NCBI GenBank assembly: GCA_004431415.1
Contig: QPMI01000479.1
Coordinates: 116,175-180,174, forward strand
DNA from: Cyanophora paradoxa
Lineage: Eukaryota; Glaucocystophyceae; Cyanophorales; Cyanophoraceae
Direction of reading: 5' to 3'
Length of the DNA stretch: 64,000 nucleotides
The position numbers and the translations under genes are program-made. Within the stretch, counting starts at the first letter, position 1. The number at the start of each line of letters is the position of its first letter. Below, in pieces: positions 21,677 to 29,881 of this stretch. Below the pieces are notes generated by a model. It did no database searches. It had not been told where the DNA came from and was given only the letters and a program-made list of their open reading frames with translations.

Positions 21677-21725
21677 CCCTGTTTACTCTACTTATAGAGA
21701 TTTATTAAATTTGAGTTAAGTAAAG
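21677..21725. promoter_or_regulatory. Divergent promoter between fibre and patatin genes (copy B)
   Basis: The 49-bp gap holds the dyad CTCTACTTATAGAG at 21686-21699. It presents a TATA-like box (CTTATAGAG or CTATAAG) on both strands, 10 nt from the fibre ATG and 27 nt from the patatin ATG. Copy A has the same element at 40471-40519. Confidence 0.5.
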
Positions 21726-23267
21726 ATGCCCCTTCGTGTAATTCTCTCATTATCAGGTGGGGGAGCTCGTGGTATAATTATTACGAGATTGTTAAAAGAA
21801 ATCGAAACTCGAACAGGAAAAAGAGTAATTGACCTTGTTGATCTGGTGAGTGGAACATCCACTGGTGGGATAATTGCGATTGGTCTCAATGTGAAAAATC
21901 CCGAATTTCCAAACGAACCTAAACTTACTGCAACCGATTTGCATTCCACTTATCTCAATCAACTCCCCTTAATCTTTGCAAATCCCAGAAATATTATTGA
22001 TAATGCACTTTTCAACACCAAGTATGATGTGACCCCATTGGAGACAGCCATTCTCACTGTTACTGGTGAGTCTCTCATTCAAGACTCTCTCAAAGATGTA
22101 GTGATCACAAGTTTTGACACTGTGAGTATGAAGCCCATTTTTATCACCAATGATAACTCCTACAAATCCATCCCCAGCAAGATTGCTGCAAGATCCACCT
22201 CTGCTGCTCCAACATATTTCTCACCTGTGAACTATGATGGGATGTCTCTAATTGATGGTGCAATCTCAGGTAACAACAATCCCAGTGTCTGTGGTTACAG
22301 TCATGCTAAGAAGATCTATGATGATGATGATGATATAATTGTGATAAGTATATCCTGTGGTGAAGTCAATGAAACAGATGCTCCAAATGTGGGTTACACT
22401 TATGAAGATGTGAACAGCTGGGGCATCCTCTCTTGGATTGCTTCGACCTCTGGAAGTCCATTAATCAATATGTTGATGGCTGCAAGTGAACTCTCTGCTC
22501 TGGAAAAGATGCAAGAGTTTCTCCCATACAATGATGATCAAGGATATGCAAGATATTATAGACTCTCTGTTCCACTTCCAAAGACCATAGTAAACTCTTT
22601 GGATGATACCTCTAAGATCCCAGATATGATAGATGCAACCGAAATATATATAGCAGCAAACACTGTGATGATTGATAGACTCTGTGATTTACTGGTTGCA
22701 AATTACGAAATCAAGAACCCTGCAAGGTTCTATATATCATCCACTCTGAATAACATACCTCCCATTGATGCTAACTGGTATCTTCTATCAGATGGTGCTT
22801 TCACTGCTTCATCATCAAAAATTGGAAGGGAGGCATTTAAAGCAAGACCTTCTTTAACAGGTTGGGAGGCAAATGCATCTGCTCCTGATGGGATATGGAG
22901 TGTTCCCACTGAGTATCTCCAAGTATCCTTCCCATATATATTTGAGATAGCATCTATAATTGCATATGGTTCTGGTGTGACCAATGCCTTTGTTAAGACC
23001 TTCAATGTTGCAACATCACAAGATGGTGTTTCCTGGTCATTTATCAAGTATGAAGGTGTGAATAGAGTGTTCATGTGTGAAACCATTAATAATGCCCACA
23101 ATAGTGGTGATGTCTCATACAGTTCTGGGTTTCCCACCTCTATTAGAGACGTTTTCTATATTGGCTACCCTCTGAGGACAAGGTATATTCGTATTTATCC
23201 ACTGGTATATATAAATGCCCCAACTATGAGAGTGGATGTGACAGGTGCATTTATTCGAAGTGTATGA
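21726..23267 (+). CDS. Patatin-like phospholipase with C-terminal discoidin-like domain (copy B)
   Basis: The 513-residue protein opens with the patatin oxyanion loop Ser-Gly-Gly-Gly-Ala-Arg-Gly (10-16) and the nucleophile elbow Gly-Thr-Ser-Thr-Gly (Ser45), and has Asp177 in Ile-Asp-Gly-Ala as the likely dyad partner. This family hydrolyses acyl chains of phospholipids. From about residue 335 the sequence changes to an F5/8 type C (discoidin)-like pattern: a Thr-Phe-Asn-Val-(x4)-Asp-Gly-Val-Ser-Trp strand, Arg-Tyr-Ile-Arg-Ile-Tyr-Pro, and a Met-Arg-Val-Asp-Val-Thr-Gly end. Such domains bind glycans or lipids. A role in membrane breach during entry or exit is inference. No signal peptide is seen. 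Confidence 0.82.
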   Translation: MPLRVILSLSGGGARGIIITRLLKEIETRTGKRVIDLVDLVSGTSTGGIIAIGLNVKNPEFPNEPKLTATDLHSTYLNQLPLIFANPRNIIDNALFNTKYDVTPLETAILTVTGESLIQDSLKDVVITSFDTVSMKPIFITNDNSYKSIPSKIAARSTSAAPTYFSPVNYDGMSLIDGAISGNNNPSVCGYSHAKKIYDDDDDIIVISISCGEVNETDAPNVGYTYEDVNSWGILSWIASTSGSPLINMLMAASELSALEKMQEFLPYNDDQGYARYYRLSVPLPKTIVNSLDDTSKIPDMIDATEIYIAANTVMIDRLCDLLVANYEIKNPARFYISSTLNNIPPIDANWYLLSDGAFTASSSKIGREAFKARPSLTGWEANASAPDGIWSVPTEYLQVSFPYIFEIASIIAYGSGVTNAFVKTFNVATSQDGVSWSFIKYEGVNRVFMCETINNAHNSGDVSYSSGFPTSIRDVFYIGYPLRTRYIRIYPLVYINAPTMRVDVTGAFIRSV

Positions 23268-23289
23268 TACATCAGGACTTCTGATGTAT
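23267..23289 (+). terminator. Stop-codon-proximal hairpin after the patatin gene (copy B)
   Basis: Perfect 9-bp stem ATACATCAG/CTGATGTAT with a 5-nt loop, beginning at the last base of the stop codon. It is conserved in copy A (42060-42082). Mimivirus-like transcripts are known to end at such hairpins; a similar role here is inference. Confidence 0.45.
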
Positions 23290-24217
23290 GGTGCGCCAGA
23301 TTATGGCTTTTTTAACAGTAGCTACTGTATTTTCGCATTATTTTACTGTATGTTCCTTACAGTAGAAAGTAGCCGATTAATCGTTTTTTCGCAATATTTG
23401 TATGTAATATATACGTATATGTACTTGATACCTACACCATCGTGTAGATCGTTTCAAGCGCTTTCCAGCGCTATGTCGACGGTCACGATCTGATGATCTG
23501 GTGGTGAGATACGAGCGTTTGAAGATGCCGACAGCCCAACAGTGGGAACGTTAGGCGATGCCGACAGTAGTAACGCGAACCGTCAAGTATATATGCGCAT
23601 ATATACATTTTGACCACAAAATAGCGGATTGGTCGGTCGGGGACTCTGGGGCTCAGGGTCACACGAAATGTATGGTGTATATATATGATGAAACACGTGA
23701 TGTCATGACGTCATACTGGTTGCGCGACCTGGTTGCGATGACGCAACCATGGTTGCGATGATGGTTGCGATGATGCAACCATGGTTGCGCTGGTTGCGCA
23801 ACCTGGTTGCGCAACCAATTTTTTTCCGATTCAGTGGTTGCGCAACCATTTTTTTCCCGATTGAGTGGTTGCGCGACCTGGTTGCGATGATGCAACCATG
23901 GTTGCGATGATGGTTGCGATGATGCAACCATGGTTGCGATGATGGTTGCGATGACGCGCAACCATTTTTCGATTTATAGAATTATCCTATTGACCGAAAC
24001 TTCACCGAAACTTCACCGAAACTTCACCGAAACTTCACACCGAAACTTCACCGAAACTTCGCACCGAAACTTCACCGAAACATCACTGAAACTCCATCAA
24101 TCTCGGTCATACATATGTATTTTATTACCAACTGCTCCGTTTTCAATTCTGAAAGCAGATTCGGAATCCTCTCGGCAGCAGCTATCAGGTTTCGTCGAGA
24201 CCGGGCACTAACAAAAT
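23290..24217. repeat. Intergenic palindrome and minisatellite block (copy B)
   Basis: These 0.9 kb lack a credible gene. They hold: a 14-bp palindrome ACAGTAGCTACTGT (23315-23328); two GATGCCGACAG copies near 23525 and 23557; a dense cluster of GGTTGCG and CGCAACC heptamers forming palindromes such as GGTTGCGCAACC and GCAACCATGGTTGC (about 23718-23967); and about eight 11-bp ACCGAAACTTC repeats (23997-24095). Frames reading through the repeats are shadows. Copy A has the same order with different copy numbers. It could be a replication origin or a protein-binding array. Confidence 0.7.
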
Positions 24218-24232
24218 AAAAAATTGACAAGG
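24218..24232 (+). promoter_or_regulatory. Early-type promoter motif of the 80-codon gene (copy B)
   Basis: AAAAAATTGACAAGG, 28 nt before the ATG at 24260. It contains the octamer AAAATTGA known as the mimivirus early promoter. The same motif is at 43009-43023 in copy A. Confidence 0.6.
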
Positions 24233-24259
24233 ATTTTTTGGATTCTCTCAACTTCTGCT

Positions 24260-24502
24260 ATGGATCCCATCTACCAAGACCCTGCTATCATCCATGCTTC
24301 CCAGTCAGATTGGATACATGATTTCAAGACTGCTTTCTATTACAATTTCTTCATGTCACAGCCAGAGCATGTGAGACTGTTCTTTGTTTACAATTACCAA
24401 CTGGTTTCAAACCTTGAAACTTTCTTCTTGGAAATTATTGAAAAAGATAGACAAATGAGGAAAATTCGCCAGAGGTCTAAGAGATTCCGAAAACGTTGTT
24501 AA
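24260..24502 (+). CDS. 80-residue protein with basic C-terminus (copy B)
   Basis: The Met-Asp-Pro-Ile-Tyr start is preferred over in-frame codons further up because it follows the early-type motif and is conserved in copy A. The body is hydrophobic and aromatic (Phe-Tyr-Tyr-Asn-Phe-Phe; Leu-Phe-Phe-Val-Tyr-Asn-Tyr). The last 17 residues hold nine Arg/Lys. It ends 1 nt before the integrase stop, so the two genes converge tail to tail. Possible roles include a DNA-binding or membrane-associated early factor; no family was recognised. Confidence 0.6.
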   Translation: MDPIYQDPAIIHASQSDWIHDFKTAFYYNFFMSQPEHVRLFFVYNYQLVSNLETFFLEIIEKDRQMRKIRQRSKRFRKRC

Positions 24503-24503
24503 T

Positions 24504-25904
24504 CTATTTCCTCTGACCACTTCGTAAATTAAATCGAGTTTGGGGTGCAGTATATGTTTCCTTGGTGGTTGAAAAGTCATTATACCATCTCTGACTGTTA
24601 ACTTCTGATAATTTCTGGGTTCCTGCTATGGTCAACTTCTTCAACTCTTTCTCTACTCTGCCCTTCTTTTGTGCTCTTGCTTCTGTGAGGGGTTCTTTTG
24701 GAACTTCACTTGCTTTTTCTATGCCCTCCTTTCTGATTGCTGAATCAACCCTGGCTTCCTCTTTTGCCTGTTCAAGGGCATCCACTGTGGGAGTTTCATG
24801 ATACTCAACACCTTTAATGGGCAGCAGTTCATGAAAAGCGAATCTACCATCAACTATCTCACCACTGGGACTTCTGATTCTGAATTTGAAGCCCTCTCTG
24901 CCCTCCACACTATAAACAATTCGAGACCAATTAACACCCTGCTTTGCAAATGGATTCTTTTCAACTTTCACTCTCACAAACATTCCAGGTTTCAGAGCAT
25001 CAAGATACTCAATCGATTTCTTGAATCTCTGATCCTCCATATTCACTATCTCTTTGTAGTGGGCTTCTGTGGTCTCTGCTGGTTTTCTCTTGGTTGCAGA
25101 GTGGATGGTATTATTATAATTATACTCAATATCACCCAACACATCAAAAAATCGGGCAGTATTATTTGCAATGCAGTAGTTTGTGATCAATCTCTTGATC
25201 TGTCTGTTAAAGGCTTCAATCCGACCTTGGGTTCTGTGATCTGCAACATCACTTAGTTGATGCTCAATGAATTTCGTTCCCAAATAATCTGTGAATAACA
25301 CATTGGTAAATTCGCTTCCACTATCACTCTGAATGCGAACAATTGGTCTGGGGACTCTCTGTTCAAGTTGCTTGAATGCTGCAAGTGTAGTAAGAGCACT
25401 CTTGTCTCTCATTGGAATTATGAACCCTGTTCTCAGGGTTGATTCCATTGCACTCATAAATGTATCATAACCATCATTCTGCTTTTTGTATGCAGGAAAG
25501 AAGAGCAGATCAATCACATAGGTATCAAGGGGTTGCCTAATTGGAATCATGGGATCTCTCTTTCGAGATAGGGTGGGTGCATTAATCTGGACGACCTCCT
25601 GCTTATCATACCACTCTCTCATCTTCTTGTAGTTCTCCTCTGGTAGTTCCTGTCTCATTGCAGTAAATCCCTTGTAACCTGTTCTGGGATCATAGAACTT
25701 CTTAGCAATCTTCGACTCTTTTGGTGCTGTCTCAGCTGGGAGGGTCTCTGGAATTAATTGCTTGACCATCTCTGATCTTTTCAATATTCGACTGCTCTTC
25801 TCCTCCACTGGAACTGTGATGGGCAGGATATTCCCTCGATCTTCAATTGCCTCTTTTCTCACAATTCTTGGTGGTTGTCTCAATCCTATTTGTGTAGAAG
25901 GCAT
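24504..25904 (-). CDS. rve-family DDE integrase (copy B, intact)
   Basis: In the 466-residue protein the retroviral-type catalytic triad is visible: Asp132 (Tyr-Val-Ile-Asp), Asp194 (Gln-Ser-Asp-Ser-Gly-Ser-Glu-Phe) and Glu230 (Gly-Arg-Ile-Glu-Ala-Phe-Asn), a D-35-E spacing. A beta-rich module at about 310-370 (Pro-Gly-Met-Phe-Val-Arg-Val to Glu-Leu-Leu-Pro-Ile) resembles the SH3/chromo-like C-terminal domain of Polinton integrases. The first 120 residues are polar. Start at 25904 is chosen because TATATGAGAGATAAG lies just upstream, like other structural-class promoters; the frame is open to 25958. It would cut and join the element ends, and the 6-bp duplication of copy B fits. Confidence 0.93.
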   Translation of the reverse strand: MPSTQIGLRQPPRIVRKEAIEDRGNILPITVPVEEKSSRILKRSEMVKQLIPETLPAETAPKESKIAKKFYDPRTGYKGFTAMRQELPEENYKKMREWYDKQEVVQINAPTLSRKRDPMIPIRQPLDTYVIDLLFFPAYKKQNDGYDTFMSAMESTLRTGFIIPMRDKSALTTLAAFKQLEQRVPRPIVRIQSDSGSEFTNVLFTDYLGTKFIEHQLSDVADHRTQGRIEAFNRQIKRLITNYCIANNTARFFDVLGDIEYNYNNTIHSATKRKPAETTEAHYKEIVNMEDQRFKKSIEYLDALKPGMFVRVKVEKNPFAKQGVNWSRIVYSVEGREGFKFRIRSPSGEIVDGRFAFHELLPIKGVEYHETPTVDALEQAKEEARVDSAIRKEGIEKASEVPKEPLTEARAQKKGRVEKELKKLTIAGTQKLSEVNSQRWYNDFSTTKETYTAPQTRFNLRSGQRK

Positions 25905-26003
25905 CTTTACCTTATCTCTCATATAATAAATGCAAGAGTCTGTGTGGAAAGAGAACACAATTCCAAACTATTTTGCAATCGAGCCCAATGACCCTGGATT
26001 AAG

Positions 26004-26078
26004 ATGTATTTGGCTGCTGCATTTAATTCGCGGTTTATTACTTCTTGGAGAGCGAAACCAAAGAAAAAGAAAGATTAA
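26004..26078 (+). CDS. Possible 24-residue basic peptide (copy B)
   Basis: A short frame, Met-Tyr-Leu-Ala-Ala-Ala and ending Lys-Pro-Lys-Lys-Lys-Lys-Asp, sits in the 183-nt gap between the polymerase and integrase genes and is identical at 44784-44858. Conservation alone is weak support because the whole gap is conserved. Confidence 0.2.
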   Translation: MYLAAAFNSRFITSWRAKPKKKKD

Positions 26079-26087
26079 TGAAGTAGA

Positions 26088-26723
26088 TTAGAGCCCAAAT
26101 GGAATGCTGTGAATTCCATCGTCTAATATCTTCCTTTTGCTATCGAGTTGGTTTAGAGCCACCCTTCTGCTCTCCAAATCATATAGGTTGTGGTCTTGTC
26201 TTCGCTTGTTTACTACTGCTACTGTTTTGGTGATGCCTTCAAACAGGCATCTCTTGAAATCATCAAAGTGAACCTCTTTGGAGGAAGTCCCACCGAAGTC
26301 AGGTCAACAAATGAAGGTCAACCGAGTCTTAATTGCTCTCAGGTCTTGGAGTTTCTGTCTGAGTCTCTGAGGTAGAGTGGGTGCAATTCTCTCCAAGAAT
26401 TCAATCCCATCTTGGATAACCTCCCCTCTTGCTCGATAGGTTAACCAAGAGTATGCTTTGTTCATTGCTTCCCCATCTTCAATCTCTGGTGCAATCGCTC
26501 CCAACCTTAAACCTTCATCCCTGAATTCCTCCATTTTCTCAAAACGATCATACAGTCGATTTGTAATTTCTGTGAGTTGAGATAATCTTGGTCTCCTATC
26601 CAGGATTGCTGCCTGGCGATCATATTCGAATTCTGTAATATCACCAGTAACTAAAAGGGTTCCTAAAAGACCGAGTATTTCGTTTTTCTTTTCTTTGATG
26701 ATTCTATTTGATTGGCGGGGCAT
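26088..26723 (-). pseudogene. polB: Gutted protein-primed DNA polymerase B gene (copy B)
   Basis: Only the first 140 and last 68 or so codons remain. Relative to copy A, 2,660 bp (45073-47732) are replaced by a 14-nt filler (26293-26306), removing the zinc-finger, exonuclease and polymerase motifs A, B and C. The 5' part is in better shape than copy A's: four C at 26471-26474 keep the frame open from Met at 26723. Copy B therefore cannot make its own polymerase. Confidence 0.92.
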
Positions 26724-26779
26724 CTTTTACTTTAAGGGAACATATTATTTTGGGGCGTTTTAAACGCATTTCCCATTTT

Positions 26780-26971
26780 TCAGGTTCTAATGATTCGCAC
26801 ATTCGTGCCTTTGGGGACATATACATTAACTGTGTCGAGTCTGCTTGCATAAACACGCTTCTTTTGATAGGTTCTACCATAACCTGCTCTGATCTTTGCA
26901 ATATAATCCGCCACCTCTGCAATATCATTCTTTTCGACAAGCTGCTGCCGAATTTCATCAAAATAATCCAT
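26780..26971 (-). CDS. 63-residue conserved protein (copy B)
   Basis: The protein begins Met-Asp-Tyr-Phe-Asp-Glu-Ile-Arg, has an amphipathic helix with Lys-Asn-Asp-Ile-Ala-Glu-Val-Ala-Asp-Tyr-Ile, and ends in a beta-like Val-Tyr-Val-Pro-Lys-Gly-Thr-Asn-Val-Arg-Ile. It is identical at 48205-48396 although the flanking DNA has changed, which supports a real gene. An early-type motif (27016-27029, minus strand) lies 45 nt upstream. Function not recognised. Confidence 0.65.
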   Translation of the reverse strand: MDYFDEIRQQLVEKNDIAEVADYIAKIRAGYGRTYQKKRVYASRLDTVNVYVPKGTNVRIIRT

Positions 26972-27015
26972 TTTCTGTCTTAGTCAAGTGAAATACGCAA
27001 CCATCCCTTAAATCG

Positions 27016-27029
27016 CCAGTCAATTTTTG
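27016..27029 (-). promoter_or_regulatory. Early-type promoter motif of the 63-codon gene (copy B)
   Basis: CAAAAATTGACTGG on the minus strand contains AAAATTGA. Copy A has it at 48441-48454. Confidence 0.55.
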
Positions 27030-27117
27030 TCACAACACAACGATTTTCGATACGTTTTTATATTGTCCAATTATTATTCGCGAAAGTGATCGACCCACAG
27101 GGGGCGTCTGTGGTTAA

Positions 27118-27258
27118 TTGGGTGTGACGCCTGTGACGCCTGTGACACCTGTTTTCAGAGGTTTGTAGATTTTTGAAATTTTAAAAAGTTTGAAAGCAGG
27201 CGTCACAGGCGTCACAGGCGTCACACTCAATTAAAAAGGTGTCACAGCTGTCACACAA
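27118..27258. repeat. Internal iteron module (copy B)
   Basis: TGTGACGCC-type repeats run rightward, then a spacer with GAAATTTTAAAAAGTTTGAAA, then GGCGTCACA repeats in the opposite sense. This is the same architecture as the two modules in each TIR, but placed between the 63-codon gene and the primase-helicase gene. It is a candidate origin or binding array for an element-encoded protein. Confidence 0.75.
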
Positions 27259-27304
27259 ACCATTTACAGTAAGTTTTTAAAAAATAAGAAATTAAATCAG
27301 TATT

Positions 27305-27316
27305 AGAATCGATTCT
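27305..27316. terminator. Palindrome after the primase-helicase gene (copy B)
   Basis: AGAATCGATTCT is a perfect 12-bp palindrome 7 nt beyond the gene's stop. It is conserved at 48741-48752. A 3'-end signal is possible but unproven. Confidence 0.3.
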
Positions 27317-27323
27317 GTTTTGT

Positions 27324-29687
27324 TTACTCATCCCCACCTTCAACATCACTGTCATCCACCAACTTGCGACTATGCTTCTTTTTGATCCCAAAGTAGCCAC
27401 GAGCAAGAACACCATTGACTCGCTTTCTCTCAGCCTTCACATTAAAGACTTCGCGAAGTCTCTTCAAGATAGTGCATTCTGTGATTTTCTCATCAGATTT
27501 GCCCATGTGATCTATCTTAAAGTGACTGATAATGGACTCACTTGTGGCGAAATCCCCTTGACTCTTGGTGAGTTCATAACTCTCACGAATCCATTCTCCA
27601 ATCTTGTCATTCTCATTGAAATATTCAACACCTTGATCAACAATGGACTGGGGTGGTTTGGTGACGAATTCATTGAGAGAATGGGTTCTCCACATTTCCA
27701 GGAGAATGGACATATGCGCCATTTTATAATCGTCATCATTCTTCATTAGGCGCATGAGAGTGGTGTCTGCTTTCTTCTCACCAGGCTGAGGATCGACCTT
27801 GAAGACATTTTCGAATCGGTAGTAGATAATTCGCCTTTGAATTGCTGCATCTGGTTTACTGATTCCCAAGTTGTCATTTGTGGACAAGAACAACTGGAAC
27901 ATGGGAATGAATGTAACAAGATCTTTGAAAAGAGCTCGAACCTTCATCTCATTCCCACCAGTAACCTGTTTGATTTTGTTCAGTTGAAGCATATCACCAT
28001 CTTCTGCTTCATTACTGAAAACAATTCGTTTACCAAGAATGCAAGCGAGTTCTGGGGAAGCCTCTGACGAACTCTTCTTGGGTTTAGTCCAATATGTCAT
28101 GTCCAGTGACCCATAATACTCACCAAATGTGTCTTTCACCAACTCTTGGAGCAGTGATTTCCCATTTGCTCCAATTCCAGTCCAGCAAGTGTATCTCTGA
28201 TTTTCTGTCAAACCACTCAGGGCATAGGCAATTAATCCCATCATAAATTCGCGGTTTTCATCAGATTCGATAATATCTGCATAGATGGATTTAATCTTCG
28301 CAACTTTCTCTTGGTCAATTTCTGTGGTGTAATCGTAGCCAACAGTCTTACTCACCATATCATCTGGGAGTCCCTGTCGAAAAGTCATGGAGTTCAGGTC
28401 AAACACACCATTTGTAAATCCAATGATGTTGGGAACAGTATCAAGTCTCTCGAAAAAGGTCTTGTCACTGAACAGAACTGAAAGATCAGACATAAGTGCA
28501 GTTCTGTATGTAGTCTGTTTGAGGCTCTTAGCAATTCCCAGCAGAATCTTTGACCTTTCCTCCAAGGAATTGCGGTTCTCTTCATCACGAAGTGCTCTCT
28601 GTGCGAGTTGAACAGAACGTTGAAGATAAACTGGACAGACCTTGCAGCTCAAACAGAGAAAGATTCGCTTCCCAGTTTCATCCATCTCCCAAATCCCACA
28701 TACATCATTGAACTTGAACCAGGTCTTGTTGGAATACTTGTATTTGTCTTGCAGAACAAGATAGGCAACCTGTGCAACATCATAATGGGCACCATCAGAT
28801 CCAGCAGACCGATCAATCAGATTTTCGATCTTCACATCTGTCTCTTCCTTCACACGAACTGTGATGCTTCGCTTTTTGCAGTTTGCACTGTAACTCGAAA
28901 CAATATATTTGTCCTTCTCCTTCCCTTGAACAATATACCAATTGTTCGAGTCATGGCTTCCCTTGCAGCAGGGACAGATCAGACCTTTGTTCTCAGCAGT
29001 GAAATTGTATCCCATCTTGGTCTCATTGATGATTGTGGGCAAGATGAAACCGAATTCTTCGAGTTTAGAAAGAATATGTTTCTGCAAATTCTCCTCAGCG
29101 CACCTTGCATAATAAGAATGTGCACCTTTGGGGAATTCGTAGTTTTCAACAATCCACTTTTGCAACTCAGCAGTGGGTTCATTTAACTCACACTCAGATG
29201 CCCATGGCTCTCTGATCCATGTTTTGTTGGGACTGGGACAAACATTAATTACCCCAGCAGTCCCAGTGGATGCAATCGTTTTGCAGTCGATCTTGGGGTT
29301 TCCTTTGAATGCACCTGCTTTATCCCAGATCTTAATGGTGTCGAATTCAGCAGGTCGAGCGAAATAAGCATGATATCCTTTTTTGGTTTTAGCAAGTGGA
29401 TTAACACCACCGAAATCATCAGGGAATTGCTCCTCGAATTTGGCGAAGTCCTCCTCTTGGTCGAAGTCAATTACCATGATATTACGAGCGAGAATGCCCC
29501 AAGCAGTATACTTACCGGATTTCAGGGCTTCATCGAATTTATCCCAAGTCCAGGTTCCGTCTTTATGAGCGAATAGCGGTCTCTTGGTATCAGGATCAAC
29601 AGGAATTACGATATTCTCAGACAGGACATCGTCTTCACGAAGCCAGTCAACAAGGCGTTTCAGGGATTTCTTGGCGGCAGCGTTCAT
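27324..29687 (-). CDS. Primase-polymerase fused to SF3 (D5-like) helicase (copy B)
   Basis: The 787-residue protein has an N-terminal bifunctional primase-polymerase-like domain with an Asp-x-Asp pair (Val-Ile-Asp-Phe-Asp near residue 74) and a Lys-Gly-Tyr-His-Ala-Tyr-Phe motif. A cysteine cluster (Cys-Pro-Cys-Cys, near 240) follows. From about 480 there is an SF3 helicase with Walker A Gly-Ile-Gly-Ala-Asn-Gly-Lys-Ser (about 504-511), a Walker B-like Ile-Val-Phe-Ser-Asn-Glu, and sensor Leu-Phe-Leu-Ser-Thr-Asn-Asp. It would prime and unwind DNA for element replication. The 5' side carries an early-type motif and an 18-bp palindrome. Intact in both copies, unlike the polymerase. Confidence 0.92.
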   Translation of the reverse strand: MNAAAKKSLKRLVDWLREDDVLSENIVIPVDPDTKRPLFAHKDGTWTWDKFDEALKSGKYTAWGILARNIMVIDFDQEEDFAKFEEQFPDDFGGVNPLAKTKKGYHAYFARPAEFDTIKIWDKAGAFKGNPKIDCKTIASTGTAGVINVCPSPNKTWIREPWASECELNEPTAELQKWIVENYEFPKGAHSYYARCAEENLQKHILSKLEEFGFILPTIINETKMGYNFTAENKGLICPCCKGSHDSNNWYIVQGKEKDKYIVSSYSANCKKRSITVRVKEETDVKIENLIDRSAGSDGAHYDVAQVAYLVLQDKYKYSNKTWFKFNDVCGIWEMDETGKRIFLCLSCKVCPVYLQRSVQLAQRALRDEENRNSLEERSKILLGIAKSLKQTTYRTALMSDLSVLFSDKTFFERLDTVPNIIGFTNGVFDLNSMTFRQGLPDDMVSKTVGYDYTTEIDQEKVAKIKSIYADIIESDENREFMMGLIAYALSGLTENQRYTCWTGIGANGKSLLQELVKDTFGEYYGSLDMTYWTKPKKSSSEASPELACILGKRIVFSNEAEDGDMLQLNKIKQVTGGNEMKVRALFKDLVTFIPMFQLFLSTNDNLGISKPDAAIQRRIIYYRFENVFKVDPQPGEKKADTTLMRLMKNDDDYKMAHMSILLEMWRTHSLNEFVTKPPQSIVDQGVEYFNENDKIGEWIRESYELTKSQGDFATSESIISHFKIDHMGKSDEKITECTILKRLREVFNVKAERKRVNGVLARGYFGIKKKHSRKLVDDSDVEGGDE

Positions 29688-29717
29688 TTCGATAATCGGA
29701 GGCTTCTTATACTTAAT

Positions 29718-29735
29718 GGAGAAATTAATTTCTCC
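29718..29735. promoter_or_regulatory. 18-bp palindrome in the primase-helicase leader (copy B)
   Basis: GGAGAAATTAATTTCTCC is perfectly self-complementary. It lies between the early-type motif and the ATG, and is conserved at 51154-51171. It may be an operator or a 5'-UTR hairpin. Confidence 0.45.
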
Positions 29736-29739
29736 GGAT

Positions 29740-29755
29740 CCTTGTCATTTTTTGG
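29740..29755 (-). promoter_or_regulatory. Early-type promoter motif of the primase-helicase gene (copy B)
   Basis: CCAAAAAATGACAAGG on the minus strand, 53 nt before the ATG. Copy A has a one-base variant at 51176-51190. Confidence 0.6.
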
Positions 29756-29881
29756 CGGCTAACCTTTAAATACCTTTGGGTTTTCCGATTGGCGCTCGAT
29801 ATATGGTAATGATCCATCGAAAAGTCGATTGATCATGGTAACAAAAAGGATTCAGCGGATATTTGGGACTTTGGGGGCGGT

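Noticed and set aside
23659-23961. Frames rich in His-Arg-Asn and Trp-Leu-Arg repeats (also 42343-42742)
   Set aside because: They read the GGTTGCG palindrome cluster in several frames at once and change between copies.
23930-24211. Frame of Thr-Glu-Thr-Ser/Lys-Leu-His-Arg-Asn-Phe repeats
   Set aside because: Translation of the ACCGAAACTTC minisatellite; copy number varies without regard to frame.
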